The translations under genes and the position numbers were made by a program. Below the pieces are notes generated by a model. It ran no database searches and was not told the DNA's origin. It saw only the letters and a list, made by a program, of their open reading frames with translations. This document shows, piece by piece, positions 19,325-27,868 of a stretch of 64,000 nt of DNA. This DNA is from Aurantiacibacter poecillastricola (lineage in GTDB: Bacteria > Pseudomonadota > Alphaproteobacteria > Sphingomonadales > Sphingomonadaceae), in assembly GCF_030730945.1 (NCBI RefSeq), contig NZ_JAVAMS010000002.1, positions 124,001-188,000 of the forward strand. The letters are read 5' to 3'. Position 1 is the stretch's first letter. Every line of letters starts with the position of its first letter.

Positions 19325-20139
19325 TCGGGCACCACTCGCCGTCCGATCCAGCGAACGGTCATCAGGGCTACGACGCTCAACGCCATGCTCAGGGGGATCA
19401 CGTAGCCAAGGTCGTAATGCGCGCGGGCCTGATCTCCGAACCAGCCATCGCGCACCATCTCCACCCCGTGGACCATCGGGATCCACAGCACGATTTCCTG
19501 CGCGAACCGCGGCAGGGCATCGACGAGAAACGCTGCGCCCGAGAGCGGGAAGAGCAGGTAGGAGAAGGGATGCCAGAGCTTGTCCACAAGCTCGGTATTG
19601 TGGCTCAGCGCGCCCAGCGAAACGGCCAGCGCGCCGCCGAACCAGGCCAGGATCAGCCAGCCGCCTGCCACCTTCAGAACGTCGTCGGGCGGGTCGAGCC
19701 AGCCGGACACGATCAGGATCAATCCCAGTACCGAGAAGGAAATCGTCGCTCCGCCGAACTCCAGCAACAGGCGCGCGATATAGATATCGAGCACCTTGAT
19801 GTTGCGGTGATACATCAGCGGCAGGTTCGCCCACAGCGCGCCGATGCAGCGGCCCGGCATGTTACGCCACAGCAGCACGCTGGAATAGCCGGTGAGGGCG
19901 AAGGCCACGATCGGCAGGTCGCTGCCATGGACGGACTTGGTCGCGGTCCACAGGATCGTCACGCCCACGGTAAAGATCATCGGTTCGACGAACAACCAGA
20001 GGAAGCCGATATTGTGGCGCCCGTATCGCGTCAGCATCTCGCGCACCAGTAGCGCGCCCAGGATGCGGCGATTGACGCGCAGGCTGTTGAGCAGCGAGCC
20101 GCGCGAAACGGGTTCTTCGGATGGCGAAGCGCTGGCCAC
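19321..20139 (-). CDS. Polysaccharide ABC exporter permease (KpsM-like)
   Basis: The protein has 272 residues and about six membrane segments. The cytoplasmic N-terminal RVNRRILGALLVREMLTRYGRHNIGFLW is the ABC2 capsule/O-antigen permease hallmark. GTG 20139 shares a base with the upstream stop (TAGTG) and follows GGAG; this is the only start that fits the upstream gene. It pairs with the KpsT-like ATPase downstream and the KpsE-like co-polymerase upstream, giving the inner-membrane part of an ABC-dependent capsule exporter. Confidence 0.9.
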   Translation of the reverse strand: MASASPSEEPVSRGSLLNSLRVNRRILGALLVREMLTRYGRHNIGFLWLFVEPMIFTVGVTILWTATKSVHGSDLPIVAFALTGYSSVLLWRNMPGRCIGALWANLPLMYHRNIKVLDIYIARLLLEFGGATISFSVLGLILIVSGWLDPPDDVLKVAGGWLILAWFGGALAVSLGALSHNTELVDKLWHPFSYLLFPLSGAAFLVDALPRFAQEIVLWIPMVHGVEMVRDGWFGDQARAHYDLGYVIPLSMALSVVALMTVRWIGRRVVPE

Positions 20140-21233
20140 TAGTCGCGGTGCTCCCTGATGCCGGTCAGCAGCATGGCCATCACGCCCCACGCCACCAGGC
20201 TCAGCAGGAAGGTGGCGAAGATGTTGCGCACGCGCCGCGGATAGCTGGCATAGTCGGGCAGCGACGGTTGCGAAATCCGGTCCAGATAGGCCTGCTTGCG
20301 GCGGGCGTCCGCCTCGGCATCCTGCAAGGTTGCGAGCGCCACGGCGAGCTGTTGTTCGGCGAACTTGGTGGCGACCTGCAGCTCTTCGTAGCGTGCAGCA
20401 TTGGCGGACAGCGACCTCTGCCCGCCTGCCATGTCGGACGTCTGCCGGGCGATTTCCTGCTCCAGCTCCGCCACCTGCGTTTCGAGAAAGGGAATTTGCG
20501 AGGCTTGCGGAGTGTAGGTCCGCATCTGTCGCAGGCGGGTGCGCGCGGCAATCAATTCGTCCTGCAGGGCGCCCACCATCTGGAGGCCGGCGGAAGCCTG
20601 CAATTCGGGATCGATCACGCCTTCGCTGTCACGGAACTGGGCAAGCGCCAGCGCCGCGCTGCGCGCGTCCTCCCGCGCTTCGCTGACCTCTTCCAGCGAG
20701 ACACGGATGGCATCGTCGCGCGCACGGCTGGAAAGCTGGTTCACCAGGTCTTCGGAGCTCTGCAAGAGGCGCTCGTTGATCTGCTGCGCTTCCGCCGCAT
20801 CATAGGCCTCCACCTGAATCTGCATCACCAGCGCGCTGGTGCCTTCCTCTACGGTGACCTTGCCCTGAAAGTAATCGTAGAGTTCCTCGAAACTGTCCCC
20901 TCCGAACGCGCCGAAGCGATCGAACCAGAAGATATCGTCGCTGCCATAGGCCTCGACGATCAACCCGTCCCGGTTGATCTGTGCAAGGGCGTCGCGCGAT
21001 TGCAGGAATTCGTTCACCGCATCGCTTTCCTCGGTGCTGCCCGAAAGCGCGCCGGAACTGAAAACCTCGCCCAGCGGGGAAATGCCGCCTTCGTCGGGAC
21101 TGCGCACCATGAAGCGCGATTCGGACACGTAGACGTCCTCGGCAAAGAAGCCGAAATAGGCAGTCGCCAGCAGCGTGGGAATTACCACCACGATGACAAA
21201 AAGGGGACTGATCGACTTCAACCGTTCAAGCAC
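20139..21233 (-). CDS. Capsule export co-polymerase (KpsE/CtrB-like)
   Basis: The protein has 364 residues, close to KpsE. It has one N-terminal membrane helix (SPLFVIVVVIPTLLATAYFGF), a periplasmic domain beginning YVSESRFMVRSP, a long coiled coil at about residues 150-310, and a C-terminal helix (NIFATFLLSLVAWGVMAMLL). The start is taken as GTG 21233, after ACAGGAAA; the ORF reads further upstream but into sequence that belongs to the overlapping glycosyltransferase. It spans the periplasm between the permease and the OPX channel. Confidence 0.88.
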   Translation of the reverse strand: MLERLKSISPLFVIVVVIPTLLATAYFGFFAEDVYVSESRFMVRSPDEGGISPLGEVFSSGALSGSTEESDAVNEFLQSRDALAQINRDGLIVEAYGSDDIFWFDRFGAFGGDSFEELYDYFQGKVTVEEGTSALVMQIQVEAYDAAEAQQINERLLQSSEDLVNQLSSRARDDAIRVSLEEVSEAREDARSAALALAQFRDSEGVIDPELQASAGLQMVGALQDELIAARTRLRQMRTYTPQASQIPFLETQVAELEQEIARQTSDMAGGQRSLSANAARYEELQVATKFAEQQLAVALATLQDAEADARRKQAYLDRISQPSLPDYASYPRRVRNIFATFLLSLVAWGVMAMLLTGIREHRD

Positions 21234-22476
21234 TGCGTTTCCTGTCAATATCGCTAAGGTTCGGGCCTTCGGCAGCAATGTGCAGATGCGAAGGCCTGCT
21301 TCCGTGTTGGCAAGCGCCGGCCGAATGCGCAAGTTTGGCCAGCCAATCTTCCAGCGCGGCAAAATGGTGCTGCCAGCGCGGCGGATGAAACCCGCCCATC
21401 GCCGATAGCTGTCGCCTGCGGGCGGGGCCATCCTTTACGAACTGGCCGATGTGTTCGAGCCACAAATCGTCTTTCCCGGCATCGATCAGCAAGGGAATGC
21501 CTTGCCCGATTTCCCGAAAGACCGGAAGATCGTTGGCGATGACCGGAACGCCCGCTTCCAGTGCCTCCACAAGCGGCAGGCCGAAACCTTCAGCGAGGCT
21601 GGGGATGAGCAGCGCCCGGGAGCCTGCCATCAGGCTTGCAATCTCACCATCGTCGAGGCCGGAGCGAAACTCCACATGCCGCGAAAGCGCTGGATTGCAT
21701 TGCAGGAGCCAGCGCACCTCGTCTGCCTTCACGCCCCATTTGCCTGCGCAAACCAGTCGCGGGGTATCCGCGCCCATGCGCTCGATCAGGCGGGCCCATA
21801 CTCGCAGCAGCAGGGCATGGTTCTTGCGCGCCTCGATCGTGCCGAGAGCGAGGAAATGAGGCGGGACGACGTCCTTCGAAGGCGAAGTCCTGGTAATCCG
21901 CTCTGTGCCGATATGCCCGACATGCACGGAGGGAACCGCGATGCCATTGCGCCGCGCGAACTGTCGCAGTTCGTCTGCCGTGGCCGCGGAGTTGACGATA
22001 ATGCCGGCGCCGTTGTTCAGGGCATGCATCACCCGCCCACGATGGCGCTTCACCTTGTTGGGGAGCGTAAAGTCCGGATAAGAGACCGGGATCAGATCGT
22101 GCAACAGATACACGCCCCTTACTCGCCGACGCCATGTCCAGCGCGCGTGGGAGGGGAGGTCGAAATCGGAGTGTCCCGGGTTGAGATAGAGGCTTCCTTC
22201 AGGAATATCCCTTGCGCCCGATCCGGCCGTATTGGCGATAAGGCGGGTAAGCATCCTGCGAAACGCCTTTTGCTGCGCGTCGAGATTCCCGAAAAACTCC
22301 GCAGATTCGGCCTTGCCCAGTATGACCGACCGGCCCCGCAATTGCAGCACGGCTCTGGCCTTGTCCGCGAAGTGCCGGCAATAGGCATCGCTTACCCGGT
22401 CGATCCCGCTGGGGCAGGCGCCAGTCCAGCGCCGGCCTGCCGAGCGGCTGACGTCGAGAAGCACGGTCTCGTTCAC
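21226..22476 (-). CDS. Glycosyltransferase, GT4-like
   Basis: The protein has 416 residues from a GTG that overlaps the cytidylyltransferase stop (GTGA). It opens with VLLDVSRSAGRRWTGACPSGIDRV, an N-terminal region found in glycan-locus transferases. The donor-binding half has LALGTIEARKNHALLLRVW and the E-x7-E motif IPSLAEGFGLPLVEAL. It probably adds a hexose or related sugar during glycan assembly. It stands directly between the inositol-activation genes and the exporter, so it may act on an inositol-phosphate acceptor, which is inference. Confidence 0.87.
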   Translation of the reverse strand: MNETVLLDVSRSAGRRWTGACPSGIDRVSDAYCRHFADKARAVLQLRGRSVILGKAESAEFFGNLDAQQKAFRRMLTRLIANTAGSGARDIPEGSLYLNPGHSDFDLPSHARWTWRRRVRGVYLLHDLIPVSYPDFTLPNKVKRHRGRVMHALNNGAGIIVNSAATADELRQFARRNGIAVPSVHVGHIGTERITRTSPSKDVVPPHFLALGTIEARKNHALLLRVWARLIERMGADTPRLVCAGKWGVKADEVRWLLQCNPALSRHVEFRSGLDDGEIASLMAGSRALLIPSLAEGFGLPLVEALEAGVPVIANDLPVFREIGQGIPLLIDAGKDDLWLEHIGQFVKDGPARRRQLSAMGGFHPPRWQHHFAALEDWLAKLAHSAGACQHGSRPSHLHIAAEGPNLSDIDRKRSA

Positions 22477-23231
22477 CGTGCTGCCCGCTGGCGCTGTGAT
22501 GTGAAGATCTCGGGCAGAAATTGTGCGACATCGCGTTCGGCGAGATCGAGTGCGCGGGCATCGTCCACGTCGATCCACCAGTCCTCCCCGATATCGACCG
22601 TGAAGGCCTGTCCACTATCGGCGAGTACCTGCATGCCATCCGAGAGCGAACCCGGCCGGCCTTGGGCAATCGCGCGCTCGATAGCGGCAGGCAGCGCCTG
22701 TGTGGCGCGGAATGCCCCGCAATCCACCGCATCATAAAAGTCGATGGTCTTGCCGATGGCCGTTATCGCCCCGCTCTCGCCGGTACGGACCCATGTCGCA
22801 TCCTCCGGATCGACCAGCGGGGAGCGCGTGCGGCGATCGGTCGCCAAAAGGACACCTTGGGACGGCAGGGGCGCGGTTGCGAGCCTGTTGAGGACACCAG
22901 AGGAGAACACGTGGTCCGCCATGACCAGCATGAAGTCCCCTTCGATGGCACGTGCGCCGGCAATGACCGAATAGCCATTGGGCTGGCGGAAGTCTTCCAC
23001 CCGCCGGGCTTCGACAACGATGCCGGCGCTGCGCGCCATCCGGGGAAGGGCAGCCTCTACCTCGCCGGCCTTGTAGCCGGTCGCCACGATCACGCGCGCG
23101 GCTCCGACAGCGGCCAGTTGGCGGATCGCGATCTCGAGCAACGGCATGCCCGCAAGCGGGGTCAGCGGCTTGCAGCCCGAAATATCGCTCAGGCGGCTGC
23201 CGAGGCCGGCGGCTAGAACGAGCGCATCCAT
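22473..23231 (-). CDS. CTP:inositol-1-phosphate cytidylyltransferase-like enzyme
   Basis: The protein has 252 residues and a nucleotidyltransferase fold starting MDALVLAAGLGSRL. Features matching the inositol-phosphate cytidylyltransferase branch are VMADHVFSS, AIGKTIDFYDAVDCGAF, SLSDGMQVL and WWIDVDDARAL. The known archaeal/bacterial enzyme makes CDP-inositol from CTP and L-myo-inositol-1-phosphate. The gene lies 30 nt after an inositol-phosphate synthase gene, which supports this substrate. The ATG at 23231 is chosen because the family begins there and AGGA lies upstream; an in-frame GTG at 23252 is possible. A sugar-1-phosphate substrate remains an alternative. Confidence 0.78.
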   Translation of the reverse strand: MDALVLAAGLGSRLSDISGCKPLTPLAGMPLLEIAIRQLAAVGAARVIVATGYKAGEVEAALPRMARSAGIVVEARRVEDFRQPNGYSVIAGARAIEGDFMLVMADHVFSSGVLNRLATAPLPSQGVLLATDRRTRSPLVDPEDATWVRTGESGAITAIGKTIDFYDAVDCGAFRATQALPAAIERAIAQGRPGSLSDGMQVLADSGQAFTVDIGEDWWIDVDDARALDLAERDVAQFLPEIFTSQRQRAAR

Positions 23232-23261
23232 GTCCCGAATGTCCTGCGACACCTGCGAAGA

Positions 23262-24362
23262 TTATTCTGCGGCAATCTCGGCTCGTCCGAGATACTCGTC
23301 GAGCATACGGTCGGCGGTTTCCTCGCCGATCTGCTGCGGGGGATGCTTGCAATAGCTGGCGCTGGGCGCAATCAGAGCGCCGCTGTCGCCGCGGTCCAGG
23401 GCGTATTTGCAGAAGCGGATCGCATCCATCACGCAGGCCGCGGCGTTGGGGCTGTCCTCCACCGAGAGGCGTACTTCCATGTTCATGGGCACATCGCCCC
23501 ACTGGTTGCCTTCCACCCGCATGAAGCAGACCTTGTTGTCCTTCTGCCAGGGCACGTATTCGGAGGGGCCGATCTGGATGTTGCCGTCTTCCAGCCGCCG
23601 CGAAAGCATGGACTGCACCGCTTCGGTCTTGGAGAGCTTCTTGCTCGTCAGCCGCTGGCGGTCGAGCATGTTCATGAAGTCGGTATTGCCACCCGTGTTG
23701 AGCTGGTAGGTGCGCGCAATATCCACACCGCGATGGGTGAACAGGCCGCACAGCGTACGGTGGACGATGGTCGCGCCAACCTGCGCCTTGATGTCGTCGC
23801 CCACGATGGGCAGGCGGCGTTCGCGGAAACGCGCTTCCCACACAGGGTCGCTGGCAATGAAGACCGGAATGCAATTGACGACGCCAAGACCTGCCTCGAG
23901 CGCGCATTCCATGTAGAACTCGCTGGCTTCCTGCGACCCCACGGGGAGGAAGTTGAGCAGGATATCGGCATTGGAGGCCTTCAGCGCGGCCACGATCTCT
24001 TCCTGCGTGGCATCCGGGCCTTCGTCGACCTGGAAGCCGCGATCGCCAGCCTGCGTCATGTGGTCGGCCACGCCATCAAGCCGGCGGCCACGGATAACCT
24101 TCGCACCGCTTTTCGGCACGTTGTTGCAGAATACCGTGGTGTTGTTCGGCGCGGCGAAGATCGCTTCTGAGATATCCTTGCCGACCTTGCGCGCATCGAC
24201 ATCGATACCGAGAACGAATTTCACATCCGTGCATTGATAGCCGCCCACTACCTCGCGGATCAGCCCATGACGTGTATTCCTGCTGGCATAATAAGCGACG
24301 CCCTGCACCAGCGAGCTAGCACAATTGCCGATGCCCACAACGGCGACGTTGATTGACGACAT
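23262..24362 (-). CDS. ino1: Inositol-1-phosphate synthase (short, actinobacterial/archaeal type)
   Basis: The protein has 366 residues. The NAD-binding start VAVVGIGNCASSLVQGVAYY matches mycobacterial Ino1, as do DVKFVLGIDVDARKVGKD, ILLNFLPVGSQEAS, IVGDDIKAQVGATIVHR and GGNTDFMNM. The enzyme converts glucose-6-phosphate to L-myo-inositol-1-phosphate. It is the first gene of the nine-gene minus-strand operon, followed by the cytidylyltransferase. ATG 24362 begins at the conserved N-terminus; an upstream in-frame ATG/TTG region adds only unconserved residues. Confidence 0.92.
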   Translation of the reverse strand: MSSINVAVVGIGNCASSLVQGVAYYASRNTRHGLIREVVGGYQCTDVKFVLGIDVDARKVGKDISEAIFAAPNNTTVFCNNVPKSGAKVIRGRRLDGVADHMTQAGDRGFQVDEGPDATQEEIVAALKASNADILLNFLPVGSQEASEFYMECALEAGLGVVNCIPVFIASDPVWEARFRERRLPIVGDDIKAQVGATIVHRTLCGLFTHRGVDIARTYQLNTGGNTDFMNMLDRQRLTSKKLSKTEAVQSMLSRRLEDGNIQIGPSEYVPWQKDNKVCFMRVEGNQWGDVPMNMEVRLSVEDSPNAAACVMDAIRFCKYALDRGDSGALIAPSASYCKHPPQQIGEETADRMLDEYLGRAEIAAE

Positions 24363-24560
24363 TCTTGTATTCCGTCCTTGATTCTTCGATGCCCGCTGCA
24401 TCAAGCGTCCGCCCGCACGGCTTTTGCGGTACCCTGTATAGTGACGAGACTCGACCTGCTTTTTAGCGGACGGCCCAGATAGGGCACAGCTCCGTCTTAT
24501 GGAACCCGCAGCTTGCGAAGTCTATCTTCAATAGAAAAATCCGTGGAACTGCGTGTGGTT

Positions 24561-24593
24561 ACGACAACACTTCTCAGTTGCGCGTGTTGTCGT
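24561..24593. promoter_or_regulatory. Perfect 10-bp inverted repeat in divergent gap
   Basis: ACGACAACAC (24561-24570) and GTGTTGTCGT (24584-24593) form a perfect 10-bp inverted repeat with a 13-nt spacer. It lies in the gap between ino1 (minus) and a glycosyltransferase (plus). There is no T-tract, so an operator or 5'-leader hairpin is likelier than a terminator. Confidence 0.5.
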
Positions 24594-24655
24594 CCGGCTG
24601 ACTGCAAGCTGAACCGAACTTGCCAATCGCCGTACAAGCGGCGAGACGCACCGTG

Positions 24656-25780
24656 ATGCCGACGATTTGCCTCGATTGCCGTTACATTGCCCCACGCCAG
24701 AGCGGCATCGGCGCGAGGGTGCGCGCACTGGTGGATCTGCTTCCCGGGCTCGCGCCCGACCTGCGCTTCCTCCTGCTTCGCAATGCTCGCCTGGAGGGAA
24801 GGCTGACGGGAGCGCCCAACGTTGCCGAGATCCCGGTCTCGGTAGCCGCGAATGGCCCCCTCTCGCTGCTTGCGTTGGCGCGGCTGGTGGACCTGCGCGG
24901 GGTCGACCTTTTCCACGCGCCGGCGAATACGCTTCCTCACGGCCTGCGCATGCCATGCGTCACGACCATTCACGACGTCATGTGGTTGACCGATCCATCG
25001 CTTTGCAACGACAGGGCATGGGGCCTCGTCGAACGCCGGTTCTATTCCCACGGCATGCGCCACGCTTTGCGTCGGTCGCGGGAGATCATCACCGTCAGCT
25101 CAGCAACGCGCGAGGCGATCGGCAGGCTGGTGCCGGATCTTCAGACCCGCGTTACCCCGATTCTTTCCGGCGTCGAGCGCGAGTTTTCCCCCGGCGGTTT
25201 CGACGTGGCCCAGCGCGAGCGGCTGGGGCTAAGCGGGCGGCGCTATGTGCTGAGCGTCGGACAATATGCGCCCTACAAGAATCATGAGGGCGCCATTGCC
25301 GCCTTTGCCCGGGCTTTTGCGGAGCGGCCCGACATCGACCACGTGCTGGTACAACGCCGCGGGCCGTCTGCTGACCGGCTTGAGGTGCTTGCAGACAGCC
25401 TCGGCGTCGGGGGGCGAGTACGTATCGTGCGCGAGGTCGGGGCAGACCAGCTGGTCGGGCTCTACCGGGGTGCCGAACTTCTGCTGCACCCCTCGCTGTG
25501 CGAAGGTTTCGGCAACCCTGTGGCGGAGGCGATGGCTTGCGGATGCCCGGTGTTGACCAGCAATCTCTCCGCCATGCCCGAAGTCGCGGGCGGTGCTGCC
25601 ATGCTCGCCGATCCGCGCGACGTGGCAGAACTTGCAACAAAGATGCGCGCCATCGTGGATGATCCCGGGACGGCTGCGGATCTGCGTCTTAGCGGTCTGG
25701 AGCGAGCGAAGCAGCTCGACTGGGTGACCTGCGCGCGCGAGGTGCTGGAGGTCTATCGCCGGGTGCTGAACGGCCGCTAG
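24656..25780 (+). CDS. Glycosyltransferase, GT4-like
   Basis: The protein has 374 residues. It starts ICLDCRYIAPRQSGIGARVRALVDL, contains HAPANTLPHGLRMPCVTTIHDVMWL typical of this mannosyl/glycosyl-transferase group, then SVGQYAPYKNHEGAIAAF and the E-x7-E motif HPSLCEGFGNPVAEAM. ATG 24656 is preferred over a TTG 36 nt upstream. It is transcribed away from the export operon and converges on a CDP-alcohol phosphotransferase, with the two stops overlapping by 4 nt. It probably contributes a sugar to the same glycan. Confidence 0.87.
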   Translation: MPTICLDCRYIAPRQSGIGARVRALVDLLPGLAPDLRFLLLRNARLEGRLTGAPNVAEIPVSVAANGPLSLLALARLVDLRGVDLFHAPANTLPHGLRMPCVTTIHDVMWLTDPSLCNDRAWGLVERRFYSHGMRHALRRSREIITVSSATREAIGRLVPDLQTRVTPILSGVEREFSPGGFDVAQRERLGLSGRRYVLSVGQYAPYKNHEGAIAAFARAFAERPDIDHVLVQRRGPSADRLEVLADSLGVGGRVRIVREVGADQLVGLYRGAELLLHPSLCEGFGNPVAEAMACGCPVLTSNLSAMPEVAGGAAMLADPRDVAELATKMRAIVDDPGTAADLRLSGLERAKQLDWVTCAREVLEVYRRVLNGR

Positions 25781-26577
25781 GCAGTCGCGGCCAGCCTTGC
25801 AATCGTCCTGCGGGAGCGCAGGCTGGCTGCGATCAGAACGACGTTGAGCACGGTGACTTCGAGTATGAAATACCAGATCGGCGAACCTGCCAGCATCGAC
25901 AGCCCGAGGGCCAACGTTCGATAGTTCGCCCCGAGAACCGGATTTGCAGTGATCGCTTCAGGACCGGCGGAGGCGATGGCCCTGCGCAGCGCCGGTCCAC
26001 GGGCAGGATCGGCAAGAGCGCTGTCGATGGCCTTTTCTTCCGGTGCGAGCAAGGCGGATATGCGAAGATACAGGCTTCCCAGCCCGCCAAGCGTGCCGCG
26101 GCGCTCCTGCTGCGACGTGCGCAGCCATGCGACGCCGTGTGCCCAGGCTAGATACTGGCGCCGCCGCGTCTCGTGATAATTTGCCTGCATCACCCGGCTC
26201 ACCGCCGCTGCACCTGCCAGCGCCCAGGCAATCCAGCCGAAAGTGTCGTGGGCGAACCAAGCCAGCAGGATATACAGGAAGAGGTGGGAGAAATAGTCGC
26301 AGATCCCGTCAACGATCTCGCCTGACGGGCTGACCTTTCCGGTCAACCGGGCAAGGTCGCCGTCCGCTCCGTCGAGTACGTGCCATCCCATATGCAGCGA
26401 AAGCCCGACGAGGACGCTGACGGGCCACGCCATCTGGGTATAGGCCACTCCCGCCAGCACCACGAGCAAGCCGCTAGCAACAGAGACCATGTTGGGCGTG
26501 ACAGGCGTCGAAGCGAGGCCTGTCGCCACCCGGGCAGCCAGCGGATGATAGAGGTGACGGTCGAGCGAATCCTGCAT
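25777..26577 (-). CDS. CDP-alcohol phosphotransferase family membrane protein
   Basis: The protein has 266 residues with several membrane segments. The family signature is complete: D69-x2-D72-G73-x2-A-R77-x8-G86-x3-D90-x3-D94. These enzymes move a phospho-alcohol from a CDP donor to an acceptor alcohol at the membrane. With CDP-inositol as the likely local donor, the product could be a phosphatidylinositol-like lipid or an inositol-phosphate-linked glycan. The start at 26577 follows GGAGAGAG; ATG 26610 is an alternative. It is divergent from the second family member at 26740. Confidence 0.85.
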   Translation of the reverse strand: MQDSLDRHLYHPLAARVATGLASTPVTPNMVSVASGLLVVLAGVAYTQMAWPVSVLVGLSLHMGWHVLDGADGDLARLTGKVSPSGEIVDGICDYFSHLFLYILLAWFAHDTFGWIAWALAGAAAVSRVMQANYHETRRRQYLAWAHGVAWLRTSQQERRGTLGGLGSLYLRISALLAPEEKAIDSALADPARGPALRRAIASAGPEAITANPVLGANYRTLALGLSMLAGSPIWYFILEVTVLNVVLIAASLRSRRTIARLAATA

Positions 26578-26739
26578 CTCTCTCCGCCGCCCGGGAAGCT
26601 TGCGGGACATGGAACTTTCGGTTTGCCGGGATTGCAACGTTGCACCACCTGTGCCTGTAGGACCTGCCTTGCGCTACAGGCCTCTGAATGTAGAGACCGA
26701 TGCTTCGACGCCGCTGCAATTGCAACCCTGTGAAGGCCC

Positions 26740-27780
26740 ATGTTCGCCAACAAACCGCTCGCGATCCTGTTTGCCGACGTGGCTGCGGCGAACTTTTCCG
26801 TGGCGGGAATCCCCGCAGCCGCGCGGGCAGCGTATAATGCGGCAAACGAGGTGGAAGCCGGTCACAGCCTCGCCATTGCCATCCCCGGCGGGGGCGCTCC
26901 ATCCGCGTGCTGCGACGCTGAAATGCAGCGCCTACTTCCCGGGCGCCGCGTGGATTTCTGCGATGCCGATACCTTGGAAGAGGCGGAGTGGTTGGATGGC
27001 GCGGCCCTGCAGTTGCCGAAGGCGGTCGCGCCCGTCGAGCGTTCGCAAGCACGACCGGCGAGGGTGGCAGACTTGCGCAGGCAGGCGCGCGCCATCGTCA
27101 AGGCAACGGGCAAACCCGGCGATGGCATCGTGTCGCGCACAATCAACCGTCCGGTATCGCAGGCGATTTCCCGCGCGGTGCTGCGATGGCCGGGGATGCG
27201 GCCGGGGCATGCCACGCTCGCAGCGGCGCTCATCGGGGCAGTCATGTTTGCAAGCCTCGTGCTGGGTGGGAACGGAGGGTTGATCGCCGGGGCGTTGCTC
27301 TTCCAGCTTGCCTCCATCGTCGACGGCGTGGACGGCGAAATCGCCCGTGCCACCTTCCGCACATCGAAGCGCGGGGCCATGCTGGACAGCTTGACCGACG
27401 CCGCGACCAATCTGGGCTTCATCGGCGGTGTCGCGATCAACCTCTTCCTGAGCGGAGAGCGGGAGGCGGCCGTGGCGGGCGCTGCCGGCTGCGCGCTCCT
27501 GGCGCTGGGCAGCGCGATTCTGGGAATGCAAGCACGGAGCGCAGGCGACAAGTTCACCTTCGACGCGCTCAAGCACCGCATGCAGGAGCGCCCCTCCCGG
27601 CTGCGGCAAGTGCTGATCTGGATCACAATGCGCGATTTCTATGCGCTGGCCGCGTGTATCGGCATACTGGCGGGGGCGGCGGTGGCGGTTATCTGGTGTT
27701 TCGCTGTCGTTGCAGCCGGCTGGTTTGCGGTGCTGTGCTGGTTCCTCGTGACGAAACCCGGGGCGAGGACGAGTTCCTGA
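26740..27780 (+). CDS. CDP-alcohol phosphotransferase, DIPP-synthase-like, with N-terminal extension
   Basis: The protein has 346 residues. Residues about 125-345 are a CDP-alcohol phosphotransferase with the full signature D195-x2-D198-G-x2-A-R203-x8-G212-x3-D216-x3-D220. It is preceded by VSRTINRPVSQAISRAVLRW, which resembles the start of the synthase half of bifunctional inositol-phosphate cytidylyltransferase/DIPP synthases. The first ~110 residues (SVAGIPAAARAAYNAANEV) look like a degenerate nucleotidyltransferase domain lacking the GLGSR loop. This would be an ancestral fusion whose active cytidylyltransferase is now the separate gene at 22473. The likely donor is CDP-inositol; the acceptor is unknown. 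Confidence 0.82.
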   Translation: MFANKPLAILFADVAAANFSVAGIPAAARAAYNAANEVEAGHSLAIAIPGGGAPSACCDAEMQRLLPGRRVDFCDADTLEEAEWLDGAALQLPKAVAPVERSQARPARVADLRRQARAIVKATGKPGDGIVSRTINRPVSQAISRAVLRWPGMRPGHATLAAALIGAVMFASLVLGGNGGLIAGALLFQLASIVDGVDGEIARATFRTSKRGAMLDSLTDAATNLGFIGGVAINLFLSGEREAAVAGAAGCALLALGSAILGMQARSAGDKFTFDALKHRMQERPSRLRQVLIWITMRDFYALAACIGILAGAAVAVIWCFAVVAAGWFAVLCWFLVTKPGARTSS

Positions 27781-27800
27781 ACCCGGCTATACGTAGCCAA

Positions 27801-27855
27801 CCTTCTGGATTTGTTCATGATATCCGTGCATGGATATGTCCGTAAATTCAGAAGG
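27801..27855 (+). promoter_or_regulatory. Long nested hairpin just upstream of the RTX protease
   Basis: CCTTCTGGATTT (27801-27812) pairs with AAATTCAGAAGG (27844-27855), 11 of 12 positions, and encloses an inner ATATCC/GGATAT stem (27820-27825/27832-27837). The outer arm ends right beside the ribosome site GCAGGGGG that precedes GTG 27869. It could end transcription of the preceding gene or control translation of the protease. Confidence 0.55.
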
Positions 27856-27868
27856 GCAGGGGGTATAA

